Assembly: GCF_001298445.1 (NCBI RefSeq)
Contig: NZ_CP012036.1
Span: forward strand, 6,883,525 to 6,947,524
DNA: 64,000 nt
Direction: 5' to 3'
Origin: Nostoc piscinale CENA21
Lineage (GTDB): Bacteria; Cyanobacteriota; Cyanobacteriia; Cyanobacteriales; Nostocaceae
Positions within the stretch are counted from its first letter, which is position 1. Every line of letters begins with the position of its first letter. Below, piece after piece: positions 26,072 to 35,787 of this stretch. The notes beneath the pieces are model-generated. The model had not been told where the DNA came from. It searched no databases and was given only the letters and a program-made list of their open reading frames with translations. Position numbers and translations under genes: made by a program.

Positions 26072-28034
26072 ATGAAAAATTTTAGGAGACAGGCATTGAT
26101 GCAACAGCGATCGCCCATGATCAAACCAACTAAGACCAACTCAGAGTTAAGCAAAACCCGCCAAAAGCGAACAAAAAAAATCTGTGGCTTGGTCTGGGGC
26201 GTTAATCGCCAGTTTAATGATGTTGCCCAATATTGTGGGCGGTACACCAGCCCTGGCACAAAGAGCTGATCGCGAAATTAGTTATGGCGAGTTGATTAGA
26301 AGAACCGAAAAAGGCGAAGTTAAAAAAGTCGAGTTAGACGAAACCGAACAAACCGCCAAAGTATATTTACAAGGGCAGAAGCCAGATACACCACCGCTAC
26401 AAGTCAGACTTTTAAATCAAAATACAGAGTTAATTAATAAGCTCAAAGCCAAAAACGTCGAGTTTGGGGAAGTTTCTTCTGCTAACAGTCGGGCTGCTGT
26501 TGGGTTGTTAATCAACCTGATGTGGATTTTGCCACTGGTAGCATTAATGTTACTATTTTTGCGTCGCTCCACCAATGCTTCTAACCAAGCGATGAACTTT
26601 GGCAAATCCAGAGCGCGTTTCCAAATGGAAGCCAAAACAGGGGTAAAATTTGACGATGTAGCAGGTGTAGAAGAAGCCAAAGAAGAACTACAAGAAGTCG
26701 TCACCTTTTTGAAACAGCCAGAAAGATTTACGGCCGTTGGCGCACGTATTCCCAAAGGCGTGTTGTTAGTCGGCCCTCCAGGTACAGGTAAAACATTACT
26801 AGCAAAAGCGATCGCTGGAGAAGCTGGCGTACCATTTTTTAGCATTTCCGGTTCGGAATTTGTGGAAATGTTTGTCGGTGTGGGTGCTTCTCGTGTGCGT
26901 GACTTGTTTAAAAAAGCCAAAGAAAATGCGCCTTGTTTGATATTTATTGATGAAATTGACGCAGTAGGTAGACAACGGGGTGCGGGTATTGGTGGCGGTA
27001 ACGATGAACGGGAACAAACCCTCAACCAATTGCTCACAGAAATGGATGGTTTTGAAGGTAATACAGGCATCATTATTATCGCTGCTACCAACCGTCCTGA
27101 TGTTTTAGACGCAGCCTTGTTACGTCCTGGACGCTTTGACAGACAAGTAATTGTCGATGCGCCAGATTTAAAAGGGCGATTGGAAATATTGCAAGTTCAT
27201 GCCCGGAATAAGAAAATTGACGAGAGTGTTTCATTAGAAGCGATCGCCCGCCGGACACCGGGTTTTACAGGTGCAGATTTAGCCAACTTACTCAACGAAG
27301 CGGCAATTCTCACCGCCAGAAGACGCAAAGATGCCATCACCATCTTAGAAATTAATGATGCAGTTGACCGCGTAGTGGCGGGTATGGAAGGTACACCCTT
27401 AGTAGATAGCAAAATTAAACGCTTAATTGCTTATCACGAAATTGGTTACGCCATCGTTGGAACCTTGCTCGAAGACCATGACCCAGTACAAAAAGTCTCT
27501 TTGATTCCGCGCGGACAGTCACGGGGTTTAACTTGGTTCACCCCCGACGAAGAACATTTTCTCATGTCGCGATCGCAGCTATTAGCCAGAATTACCGCCA
27601 GATTAGCTGGTAGAGCCGCCGAAGAAGTAATTTTTGGTTTACCAGAAGTCACTGGTGGAATGCGCGAAAATCGTAAATTAGAATTAGCGACAGCGATCGC
27701 GCGACAAATGGTCACACAGTATGGTATGTCCGAAATTGGGCAATTTTGCTTAGAAGCGCCTAATAACGAGGTATTTTTGGGGCGTGATTGGATGAACAAA
27801 TCCGAGTATTCCGAAGAGATTGCCGCCCAAATTGATCGGAAAGTGCGGGAAATTGTCAATCAATCCTATGACACTGCAAAACGCCTGATTCAAGAAAACC
27901 GCACATTAGTTGACCATTTAGTAGAGATTTTGATTGAACAAGAGACCATTGAAGGAGAACAATTCCGTCAAATTGTCGCTGAATATCAAAGTCAACCGGT
28001 AGCTGATGGAGCGACAGTGGCTGTACCTAATTAA
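26072..28034 (+). CDS. FtsH-family AAA protein with degenerate protease site (pseudoprotease); N-terminal +1 frameshift
   Basis: The AAA module is intact: Walker A GPPGTGKT at 26772-26795, Walker B CLIFIDEIDAVGR, and second-region-of-homology arginines in LLRPGRFDR. The M41 protease zinc motif HEXXH reads HEIGY (27435-27449), so the second histidine is Tyr. The usual third-ligand segment (TTGAGNDL in active FtsH) is VTGGMRENRKLEL without the Asp. It therefore resembles FtsHi-type inactive proteases. A TM segment (LLINLMWILPLVALMLLFL) is present. The N-terminus is split at an A8 run (26173-26180); removing one A joins MKNFRRQ...KRTKKS to VAWSGALIASLMMLP, for 653 residues. ATG 26072 is preferred; 26045 or 26099 are possible. 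Confidence 0.85.
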
Positions 28035-28191
28035 ATCAGTTATCAGTTATCAGCTATCAGTTACTAGGCGTATGGTGAGGGATTTAAACCCGCCCCCAAC
28101 GCACTCCACTAATGGGTAGGGGACTTCAACCCAGGTGTAAAAGAAACTGATAACTGGTAACTGTTGAATAATTATCTGCTGGAAAATTTTG

Positions 28192-28508
28192 ATGAACAGC
28201 ATACCAGTCAGTCAAGTGCGATGGACAATAGCAGATTTAGCACTCTTTGAGAGCGATCGCAATCATTGGTAGTGGAGGTGTTGTCTGATGGCGAAAAGAA
28301 TGAGAAACGCGATCGCCAAGCAAAACTCAAATTATATTCAGTACAGGGAGTCTTAGAATATTGGATTTTTGACCGCAGGGAGCAGAAGGTGGAAGTATAC
28401 CGCCGAGAACAGGGAGTTTTAAAACTTGTCGTTACTTTATACAGTCAAGATGAATTAACTAGTCCTTTGTTACCAGGATTTAGCTGTATTATCAGCAAAG
28501 TTTTTTAG
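28192..28508 (+). pseudogene. Uma2-family (DUF820) endonuclease-like remnant with internal deletion
   Basis: Reading from ATG 28192 gives MNSIPVSQVRWTIADLALFES, a normal Uma2 N-terminus, but it meets TAG at once after DRNHW. The C-terminal part resumes in another frame as VEVLSDGEKNEKRDRQAKLKLY, EYWIFDRREQKVEVYRRE and LLPGFSCIISKVF. Intact family members are about 190 residues, so roughly 90 central codons, including the first catalytic acidic residues, are missing. It is a decayed gene, not a homopolymer slip. Confidence 0.75.
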
Positions 28509-28880
28509 CTTTGAGGGGCTATTTATAAAATAAATATTAAATAAGTAGAAAGACGTAAATAAATATAATATTTTCTGTCATTGGAAGCGGCGCAATCTCA
28601 TAAGCTGTAACCTATCACTTGTCACCTGCTATAAAAAATCCCCTGGTTTTTACGGTTGTCGCCAGAGGAAAAATTAATATTGCTCTAATTTAGGATGTTT
28701 TTCTTGTTATTAGCATAGCAATATTGACTAGTTTTAAGGTGCCAAAATGGCAGAAAAAAAACACTTTTTTTACAAAGCATACTTTAGAATTCATCGTAAT
28801 TTTAAAAACTATCTAAAACTCATATTTTATTTATAATTAAAGTCAGTACACTGAGATAAGGCTTCTTTCCTACTTCCTGT
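28509..28880. other. AT-rich intergenic region
   Basis: About 370 bp after the Uma2 remnant. An imperfect hairpin (TCCCCTGG...CCAGAGGA) lies near 28630-28670. No gene is seen. Confidence 0.5.
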
Positions 28881-29912
28881 CTACACATTCTCTACTAAAT
28901 TCCAGAAATAGCCGTCTGGTGCAGTGAAAGAAAAACTTTTTTCTCGAAACTCATTTTCGATGATATTTGTAAAATTTAGCACCTGACTGGACTTAATGCG
29001 ATCGCAATATTCCTCGATGCACTGCACACGGTAAGTATACAACGACATCCCTAAACTTCCTGGTTGGGCGGCTTCAAACCGTGATTCTACGTGCATCGCT
29101 TCGGGAAAACGAATCACGTAAAGTCTCCCACTCCGCGCCGCCATTAAGTCAGTTTGGGAAGAACGGGGATCATCAAAAGTTGTGACGATAAATTTTTCCC
29201 CTGGCTTGAGGTCAAATAAATCTCGACCTGCGGGTGAAGATTCATAGCTAGTTTCGACATCATCTCGCACGCGCAACAAACCTAAAACTTCTTCATAAAA
29301 CTTCAGGCTAGTTTTGCTATCGTCTTGAACAATAATTCCTATATGGGTAAATTGACTGGTTTTAAATACCGATGCTTCGTTGATATGTCCGTAATTTGGG
29401 ATGGTGTAACCAAATCTTTGAAATAAAACTTGTCGAGTTAAGGGTTGCAGTAGTAACATTTCTCGTACCCCGACAGTTTGGTCGATAAAAGGGCGGCTTT
29501 TGCGTTCCTTGTTGTAAATTACTTCCCAGTAGGGAATGCTATATCGCACTGAAAAACCAGCAGTTTTGGCTTCTTCCGCATGATTTAAAATTGTTAAAAT
29601 ATCAGAAGTGAGGGTAGTTGCCCAACGATTTCCCTTGGTTTTCATGGATGCTAACCCCAAACCTTGATTCGTAGGATTTTGCCAAACCATCAACCGAATC
29701 AACCCATGATCTGCGTTTTGATGATATAGGCGAATGGAACGCACAGCAGAATTTACACCATATAATTGATAGGCTGTAGCCGCAGCTAATTGACCAACTT
29801 GCCCAATACGATAACCAAATTGTTCCCAATATTGAATGGCAAAAATTGGGTCGGGAACACCAATACATACTTCGTATATCCCTGCTATTTTAGGTTCTTT
29901 TTCTAGGGTCAT
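28881..29912 (-). CDS. VOC-superfamily (glyoxalase/dioxygenase-like) protein
   Basis: The protein has 343 residues and two VOC-type modules. The first starts AGIYEVCIGVPDPIFAIQYWEQFGYRIG; the second starts FTHIGIIVQDDSKTSLKFYEEVLGLLRVRDD near residue 190 and ends FSFTAPDGYFWNLVENV. The second-half pattern (TH.GI.V.D...S..FY...LG) is characteristic of the fold. Metal ligands are partly plausible (His in the start motif), but the substrate cannot be assigned. Confidence 0.75.
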   Translation of the reverse strand: MTLEKEPKIAGIYEVCIGVPDPIFAIQYWEQFGYRIGQVGQLAAATAYQLYGVNSAVRSIRLYHQNADHGLIRLMVWQNPTNQGLGLASMKTKGNRWATTLTSDILTILNHAEEAKTAGFSVRYSIPYWEVIYNKERKSRPFIDQTVGVREMLLLQPLTRQVLFQRFGYTIPNYGHINEASVFKTSQFTHIGIIVQDDSKTSLKFYEEVLGLLRVRDDVETSYESSPAGRDLFDLKPGEKFIVTTFDDPRSSQTDLMAARSGRLYVIRFPEAMHVESRFEAAQPGSLGMSLYTYRVQCIEEYCDRIKSSQVLNFTNIIENEFREKSFSFTAPDGYFWNLVENV

Positions 29913-30024
29913 ACTGAATTTAATTTAGATATAACCAAATAATATTAATTCAAAAATAAGGTTGGGGAACAAGATTTTTTTTGTCTCACGCAGAGACGCG
30001 GAGACGCAGAGAGGTATATAGAGT

Positions 30025-32247
30025 TTATTTGTCGGTGATTTGATTTAAATCTTGGAGGACTGCGGCGGCTGATTGATAGCGATCGCTAAAATGATAGCGT
30101 ACCATTTTATCTAAAATTATTCTGAGTTCGTCACTAATTTGGGCTGTGGGTTGCCACATAATATTACCTGTGTCTGGGTCTGGTTGTAATTCTTGGGGTA
30201 AAATACCAGTAATTGCTTGAATTCCCATCATCCCCAAAGCATAAATATCACTAGATAAGCGCGGATGTCCGGCAAATTGTTCTGGTGGTGCATAGCCTCT
30301 GGTGCCAATAGCAACTGTGGGCAATTCTGTTTGTTCGCTAGTTGGTGGTTGCATTAATTTAACTGCACCAAAATCAATTAAAACTAAGCGGTTATCTTGA
30401 TTACTTCTAATAATATTTTGGGGTTTAATATCTCTGTGAATTACTCGATGTTCATGGACAAATGCTAAAACTTCTAATACACCTTTGAGCATTTCAATCA
30501 CAAAATTTTCGGTTTTTGCGCTATGTACAGGGGCTAATTCTTCGTGGAGTGTATGGCCAGCAATGTACTCTTCGACTAAATAAAATTCCTGTTGGTCTTC
30601 AAAATAAGCAAGCAAGGCGGGGATTTGGGGATGTTTGCCTAAAGCTTCTAAGATTTCGGCTTCGGTATTAAATAATCTGCGGGCGACTTCTAAAAATTTT
30701 GGGTCTCGACGTGCCGGCATTAATTGTTTGACAACACAAGTAGGACTACCCGGACGCTGAGTATCTTTGGCTAAATAAGTGCGACCAAATCCGCCAGCGC
30801 CCAACACTCTGGAAATTTGGTAGCGGCCACCCAACAGTAAATCTCCAGTTCTTTTTTCGGGTTGTGCAACTATGGCTGCTGTGTGGGTATGTTGGTCAAT
30901 AATTTTCGTGGCTTCTGTAGCAGAGGTAGTTTCTTGTAAGAGAATATTTAGTTGAGCGATCGCTTCTTGTTGTTGTTCAACTTGCTGAATAATTAATTTA
31001 GTTTGCTTTTGGGTGTTATACGCTGTGTAAACCAACATCCCCACACTACTAAATACAAAGGCCGTCGCTGGGGGAATTAAGGGTATCCAAGCAGCAAGTA
31101 AAAATAAACCCGCACAAATTCCTCCCAAACTAGCGAGGACTACACCTCCCACAACCAACAGCATTAGCGGATGTCGCCACCACCAGCCTAAAACGCTACC
31201 TAGCAAAGACCAAGCCAACACCCAGATTATTTCCAGCCACTCAGGCCAATACCAAATTAATGGTCTACCATCTAACACTGTACTGAGAATTTGACTGGTT
31301 ATCTGGCCATGAATGAATAAATTTGATGTTCTGGTGGGATGGTTTGGTGAAGCACTGTAGGGAGTGTATACCCCCGGATAAATACTAGTAGCAGTCGTAC
31401 CAATAATGACTAACTTATCTTTGACCCAGTTGGGATTAACTTGATTGTTAAAAATTTGAGAAAGAGTAACTGTTTGCGCTAGGTGATCGGGATGGCGATA
31501 ATTTAATAATGTTTGATAACCTGCCGCATCTGTCCCAACATAACTACCAGAATTAGCAGTGAGGATAGGGAAAGTGGTTTTACCCAGATGAAAATATTTT
31601 TCTTGAAAATCTACATTTATCCCTTGTTTTTCTAAATAAATAATCGCCATTAAACCAGCAAAGGAAAATTGGGTTGCACATTTATTGCTATTAGTCGGTT
31701 CGGCAAATAATAAACTCCGGCGAACAATTTGGTCTTCCTGATTATCAGAAAGTAAATCGTTATAACCAACATTATCAACAGGAAAATTTGGCGGTGGCGA
31801 AATTTCTAATCTACCTTGACTGCTTAATAAACAAGTAGCGATAATGTTCTTTTTATTAGCAATTCCAGCCGCAAGATTTTTTTGATCTGAGCGATAAATA
31901 TTTAAACCAATAACGCGGGGTTGATAAGACTCAAGTTTAGTTAATAACTGATTGATTGTGGCATCAGATAACGGCCATTTGAATTTTTCTACATCTTCTT
32001 CCGTAATTGTAACTATTAATAGTCGCGGATCTGGTGGTTCTGGAGGGCGCGATCGCAACATTTGATCATAAGCTTTTAACTCCCAAGGTTGCAACCACTT
32101 TAGTTCCCGCATTCCCCACACCAACGCAGTAACTCCCACACCAGTAACGACAACCATTCGCCACCAGTGAATCTTCGTCAAGGTGTCACGATAATCTTGA
32201 TTTTGGGTTAAGGCAGTTCGCAGGTATTGTAATATTCCACTAATCAC
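30025..32247 (-). CDS. CHASE2-domain serine/threonine protein kinase
   Basis: The 740-residue membrane sensor kinase has a first membrane segment near residues 30-47 (WRMVVVTGVGVTALVWGM). An extracytoplasmic CHASE2 domain follows to ~330 (YDQMLRSRPPEPPDPRLLIVTITEED is its typical start). Several membrane helices lie at ~335-415 and a short coiled linker after them. A Hanks-type kinase domain spans ~478-735, with glycine loop LGAGGFGRTYLAKD, catalytic HRDIKPQNII and LIDFGAVK. The kinase has intact catalytic residues. The sensed signal is unknown. The gene stands alone. Confidence 0.92.
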   Translation of the reverse strand: MISGILQYLRTALTQNQDYRDTLTKIHWWRMVVVTGVGVTALVWGMRELKWLQPWELKAYDQMLRSRPPEPPDPRLLIVTITEEDVEKFKWPLSDATINQLLTKLESYQPRVIGLNIYRSDQKNLAAGIANKKNIIATCLLSSQGRLEISPPPNFPVDNVGYNDLLSDNQEDQIVRRSLLFAEPTNSNKCATQFSFAGLMAIIYLEKQGINVDFQEKYFHLGKTTFPILTANSGSYVGTDAAGYQTLLNYRHPDHLAQTVTLSQIFNNQVNPNWVKDKLVIIGTTATSIYPGVYTPYSASPNHPTRTSNLFIHGQITSQILSTVLDGRPLIWYWPEWLEIIWVLAWSLLGSVLGWWWRHPLMLLVVGGVVLASLGGICAGLFLLAAWIPLIPPATAFVFSSVGMLVYTAYNTQKQTKLIIQQVEQQQEAIAQLNILLQETTSATEATKIIDQHTHTAAIVAQPEKRTGDLLLGGRYQISRVLGAGGFGRTYLAKDTQRPGSPTCVVKQLMPARRDPKFLEVARRLFNTEAEILEALGKHPQIPALLAYFEDQQEFYLVEEYIAGHTLHEELAPVHSAKTENFVIEMLKGVLEVLAFVHEHRVIHRDIKPQNIIRSNQDNRLVLIDFGAVKLMQPPTSEQTELPTVAIGTRGYAPPEQFAGHPRLSSDIYALGMMGIQAITGILPQELQPDPDTGNIMWQPTAQISDELRIILDKMVRYHFSDRYQSAAAVLQDLNQITDK

Positions 32248-32258
32248 AGAGTTGTATT

Positions 32259-32286
32259 AGAAGGCAGGAGGCAGGAGGCAGGAGGA
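32259..32286. repeat. GGCAGGA short tandem repeat
   Basis: About four heptamers (AAGGCAGGAGGCAGGAGGCA) just upstream of the kinase start; same motif as at 5242. Confidence 0.7.
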
Positions 32287-32471
32287 TGAAACTTTACACT
32301 TCATACTTTATTAATTTAGCAACTTACTTGGCTGATGGATGAATACAGTTCAGCAAATAATAGGTTGTATAATCTATGGCAATCCTAAAATTGTTGACAA
32401 AAACTCTCTCCCTTGTGTCTATTGTTCATTGTTATCTATCCGTTTGTTCTCTCCATTACTAAAACTCAGTC

Positions 32472-32858
32472 ATGTCAAGCACCACCATTGAAACCATAAT
32501 TGCAGCCTACTTTAGCAACATTACCGCAATGAATCCAGAAGGCTGGATAGTGAACTTTGCTGAAGATGCGGTGAGTCATGATCCAGTTGGTGAACCCCCT
32601 GTCAAGATTCGGGAAGATTATCACCGATTTATCGGGCAATTGCAAGCTGTATTTGAGAAACTAGCCGCAACAACTGAACATATTTTTGTCGCTGCTAATG
32701 AAGCAGCCGTCAAGTGGACAATGCAGGGAGTAAGTAAAACTGGTAAATCAGTCAGCTTTGAAGGAATCACCATTTTTGAGATTAACCAAGACGGCAAAAT
32801 TCAAACAACCCGCGCCTACTGGAACCCCAAACAATTGGTAGCACAGTTGCGGGGGTAA
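32472..32858 (+). CDS. SnoaL/NTF2-like protein
   Basis: This 128-residue protein has the cone-shaped NTF2-like fold. It starts TIETIIAAYFSNITAMNPEGWIVNFAEDAVSHDPVG and ends with GITIFEINQDGKIQTTRAYWNPK, the usual terminal strand motif of SnoaL-like proteins. Such proteins bind small ligands or act as isomerases; no specific substrate can be inferred. It precedes the LD-carboxypeptidase gene by 71 bp on the same strand. Confidence 0.8.
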   Translation: MSSTTIETIIAAYFSNITAMNPEGWIVNFAEDAVSHDPVGEPPVKIREDYHRFIGQLQAVFEKLAATTEHIFVAANEAAVKWTMQGVSKTGKSVSFEGITIFEINQDGKIQTTRAYWNPKQLVAQLRG

Positions 32859-32929
32859 GATGAAGTTTGAAGTTTGAAATAAAGGAAGCAGTATAATCAA
32901 GTTTCTTTTCTACTCACAACTCCCCAATT

Positions 32930-33955
32930 TTGAAACGACGCAAATTTATTACCACCTGTGGTTTAACCACCTTAGCTACACAGATACCTCTGGCTGGAGT
33001 TCAAGGTAAACTATCGCCAAACACCATCATCAAGCCACCCCACCTAAAAGCGGGAGATACGGTAGGATTAATTTCTCCGGCTGGTGTCATTGATGCGGAA
33101 GATTTAGCCAATGCCAAGCGATCGCTCACCGAATTAGGATTGAATATTAAATTAGGAAACCATATTTTAGATAGGTATGGCTATTTAGCTGGTACAGATG
33201 CTAACCGCGCCAATGATGTAAATGCGATGTTTGCAGATAGTTCCGTCAACGCCATTATGACTATGCGCGGCGGTTGGGGTTGTAATCGCATCTTACCTTT
33301 ACTGAACTACGCCCAGATTCGCACCCATCCTAAAATTATCATGGGGTTTAGTGATATTACTGCTTTAGTGTTGGCTATTTATGCCCGTAGTCGAGTCCTG
33401 ACTTTTCACGGGCCGAATGCCACATCTAATTGGAATGAGTTTACTGTAGATTATGCCAAGCGCATCTTATTTGATGGCGAAGCAATCACAATGCAGAATC
33501 TTAAAACTGAAGATATACAATTTGAGACGATTGCATCAGGCAAAGCCACAGGTAAATTAATAGGTGGTAACTTATCAGTGATAGCAGCAATGGTAGGTTC
33601 GCCTTATCTACCTGCTTGGCACAAAAGTATTTTATTTGTGGAAGATGTCAGAGAAGATGTTTATCGCATAGACCGAATGTTAACTCAGCTAAAAAACGCT
33701 GGGATTCTCAATCAAATTTCTGGTTTTATCTTTGGTAGATGCACCGACTGTAGCATCGGCGATGAACCATCTTTTAAATTAACTCAAGTCTTACGCGAAC
33801 ATATCATCCCCTTAAAAATTCCCGCTTGGTATGGTTCAATGATTGGTCATATCAAAGATAAATTTACATTACCAATTGGTTTGAATGTCGAAATAGATGC
33901 CGATGCTGGCACAATTAAAATGTTGGAATCGGCTGTGGTGAGAGGGGATGAGTAA
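32930..33955 (+). CDS. LD-carboxypeptidase (peptidase S66), Tat-type signal
   Basis: This 341-residue protein starts at TTG 32930 with a twin-arginine-like signal (MKRRKFITTCGLTTLATQIPLAG), so it is probably exported. The S66 landmarks are LKAGDTVGLISPAGVI, MTMRGGWGCNRILPLL and the nucleophile region IMGFSDITALVLAIY, followed by VEDVREDVYRIDRMLTQL. The His-containing segment near the C-terminus is YGSMIGHIKDKFTLPIG. These enzymes remove the terminal D-Ala from murein tetrapeptides during peptidoglycan recycling. Confidence 0.87.
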   Translation: MKRRKFITTCGLTTLATQIPLAGVQGKLSPNTIIKPPHLKAGDTVGLISPAGVIDAEDLANAKRSLTELGLNIKLGNHILDRYGYLAGTDANRANDVNAMFADSSVNAIMTMRGGWGCNRILPLLNYAQIRTHPKIIMGFSDITALVLAIYARSRVLTFHGPNATSNWNEFTVDYAKRILFDGEAITMQNLKTEDIQFETIASGKATGKLIGGNLSVIAAMVGSPYLPAWHKSILFVEDVREDVYRIDRMLTQLKNAGILNQISGFIFGRCTDCSIGDEPSFKLTQVLREHIIPLKIPAWYGSMIGHIKDKFTLPIGLNVEIDADAGTIKMLESAVVRGDE

Positions 33956-34018
33956 GGGGGACAAGGGGGACAAGGAAGACAAGGGGGACAAAGAGGATCA
34001 GGAGGATAAGGGGGAGAG
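33955..34018. repeat. GGGGGACAAG-type tandem repeat
   Basis: Purine-rich degenerate decamers (AGGGGGACAAGGGGGACAAG and relatives). The complementary pyrimidine form (CCTTGTCTCCCTTGTCT) lies at 34149-34172, so the two flank the intergenic spacer as an imperfect inverted repeat. Confidence 0.6.
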
Positions 34019-34179
34019 ATGTTGGTAAGATATTAGGACTAAAGATTTATTTTTCGCGCCTTTGCGTGAAACAAAATTCATCCCCTTAATCAGCAACACC
34101 TAAAATCAATTTGTAGCGATCGCACAACCTAACAAAGTCTGCATCACCTTGTCTACCTTGTCTCCCTTGTCTAATCTCA

Positions 34180-35508
34180 TCACCGCTTAATCCCCCTAAA
34201 CCTTTCTTTCGCGGCTTGAAACTCGGCTTGCATTACAGATTGGATTTTTTGTGGATCAGGTTTTTTCCCACCCATCACATCGCCAAAATAAACACAAGCT
34301 GCTTCACCTAAAGACCAAGTATAAGCCGCCGCCCAAGAAGCCGCGATCGCACTGCCAAAACCAGGGATAATTTTGACTAACTCCCGTCCAATTGCTTGGG
34401 CGAAAAATCCACCGGCGATCGCACTCACAATCCCGCCTGCTTGTGATGGTGTGATGGTTTGCCCGTATAATTTACCTAACAGTCCTACCATCGATACTTG
34501 CAATGCTGTTAACACAGGCATGGTTGCAAATGGTAAAGGTATGGCTGCTAATGTTGCTGCCATAATTGAAAAAGTCAACATATACCGCCTTCCTGCATCA
34601 CGGTAGATATTACCAATTTGTTGACCTACTCCCTGTGATAATAACTGATTAATCGCGCGGGCTTCTGCTTCTGGCAACAATTCTGCTAAAGCATCTCGAA
34701 ACTCTTCTAAACCATAAAATACCGGATTGTAACCATCTTCTTCTAAAGTAAAGTCGATCAGCACGGCGCGATCGCACAATCCACTAAAGGCTTGCTGAAT
34801 TTCCCCAAAAGCGCGTTGAACTTCATCATAATTTGGTGGATACGCTGGATGATCTACCACATCCACAGGATAAACTTCGTGTAAGCAAGTCACCGCCAGT
34901 AAACAGGGAATATCAGGATATTGTTGACGTAGGTTTTGGGCAATTTTTCGCAACGTATCCGTGGCAAAATCATTAATCTTGACAGTGAGGATTAACACCC
35001 TCGCACCGCGACTAGCCTTTTGTAAATCACCCAACAACTCTTGAATGATGATTTGAGTTTCCTGATTAACATCTCCTAACCCCACCGTATCGGTAAAAAT
35101 CAGCAACGGTAAATCATTAGAAGGATAGGCGTAACGTTCAGTATGTTGGGTATGGGGGCGAAAACCTTGTCCGATAATTTCTGCTGAAACTCCAGTTAGT
35201 CCCCGCACAATCGAACTTTTACCAGCTTGGGGTTTACCAATTAACAAAGCTTCTGTAGTTGGCAGTTCAGCGCGGACAGCTTCTAAAATCTCTGCTACCT
35301 GAGCTTCGCTGACACTATACCATTCAACCACAGTCTGCGATACTTGTTCCACAGGTAGAAACTGCATCAAACTAGATGTAGCTTTTTGCCAGATCCCTGT
35401 AATGCGGTTTTTCCAATCATTATTAGCCGACTGCGTTTGACCTCCAGGCGGTTCATTGGTAGATTGAGAATCTGCTGATGGCAAATTAGTGTTAGGTTGC
35501 TCAGTCAT
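34180..35508 (-). CDS. Era-like GTPase with DUF697 membrane domain
   Basis: About 442 residues from ATG 35508; a TTG three codons upstream is possible. The N-terminus is disordered. The G domain starts near residue 85, with the P-loop GKPQAGKSSIVRGLTG and switch II DTVGLGDVNQETQ. The C-terminal DUF697-like part contains hydrophobic stretches (FSIMAATLAAIPLPFATMPVLTALQ and GGIVSAIAGGFFAQAIG) that should insert in or associate with membrane. The role of this cyanobacterial GTPase family is unknown. Confidence 0.82.
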   Translation of the reverse strand: MTEQPNTNLPSADSQSTNEPPGGQTQSANNDWKNRITGIWQKATSSLMQFLPVEQVSQTVVEWYSVSEAQVAEILEAVRAELPTTEALLIGKPQAGKSSIVRGLTGVSAEIIGQGFRPHTQHTERYAYPSNDLPLLIFTDTVGLGDVNQETQIIIQELLGDLQKASRGARVLILTVKINDFATDTLRKIAQNLRQQYPDIPCLLAVTCLHEVYPVDVVDHPAYPPNYDEVQRAFGEIQQAFSGLCDRAVLIDFTLEEDGYNPVFYGLEEFRDALAELLPEAEARAINQLLSQGVGQQIGNIYRDAGRRYMLTFSIMAATLAAIPLPFATMPVLTALQVSMVGLLGKLYGQTITPSQAGGIVSAIAGGFFAQAIGRELVKIIPGFGSAIAASWAAAYTWSLGEAACVYFGDVMGGKKPDPQKIQSVMQAEFQAAKERFRGIKR

Positions 35509-35556
35509 GGTAATCAAAACAGCAGATAGATGGCAGTTTGAGTTGATTCAAATCAT

Positions 35557-35690
35557 GCACCTAGCGACTGAAGTCGCCGCTACACAGACAAAACCCACCT
35601 GCGCGGGTTCCAAACCCTTGATTTTATATTAGTCCGCGTAGGCGGACTTCGCTTGTGTAGCCGCGAATTACATTCGTCGGGGCTAGGTGC
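35557..35690. repeat. MITE-like nested palindrome
   Basis: Outer arms GCACCTAGC and GCTAGGTGC, second arms GCCGCTACACA and TGTGTAGCCGC, and two inner hairpins (ACCCACCTGCGCGGGTT and AGTCCGCGTAGGCGGACT). It codes for nothing and lies between divergent genes. This kind of non-autonomous palindrome is abundant in Nostocales genomes. Confidence 0.75.
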
Positions 35691-35787
35691 TTGAAATACT
35701 CACTAGCCATTTTAGATGATTCAACCGTCACCTAACCTGCACCTTTATAGCAATCTTCCAATCAACAAAAATCACACCGGAGATGAT

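Noticed and set aside
27435..27449. HEIGY in the FtsH paralogue as a simple sequencing error
   Set aside because: The third-ligand segment is also altered, so loss of the protease site does not depend on one base, although this should be verified.
26417..27859. Long antisense open frames over the ftsH paralogue
   Set aside because: They lie opposite a clearly coding AAA-protein sequence and reflect its codon bias.
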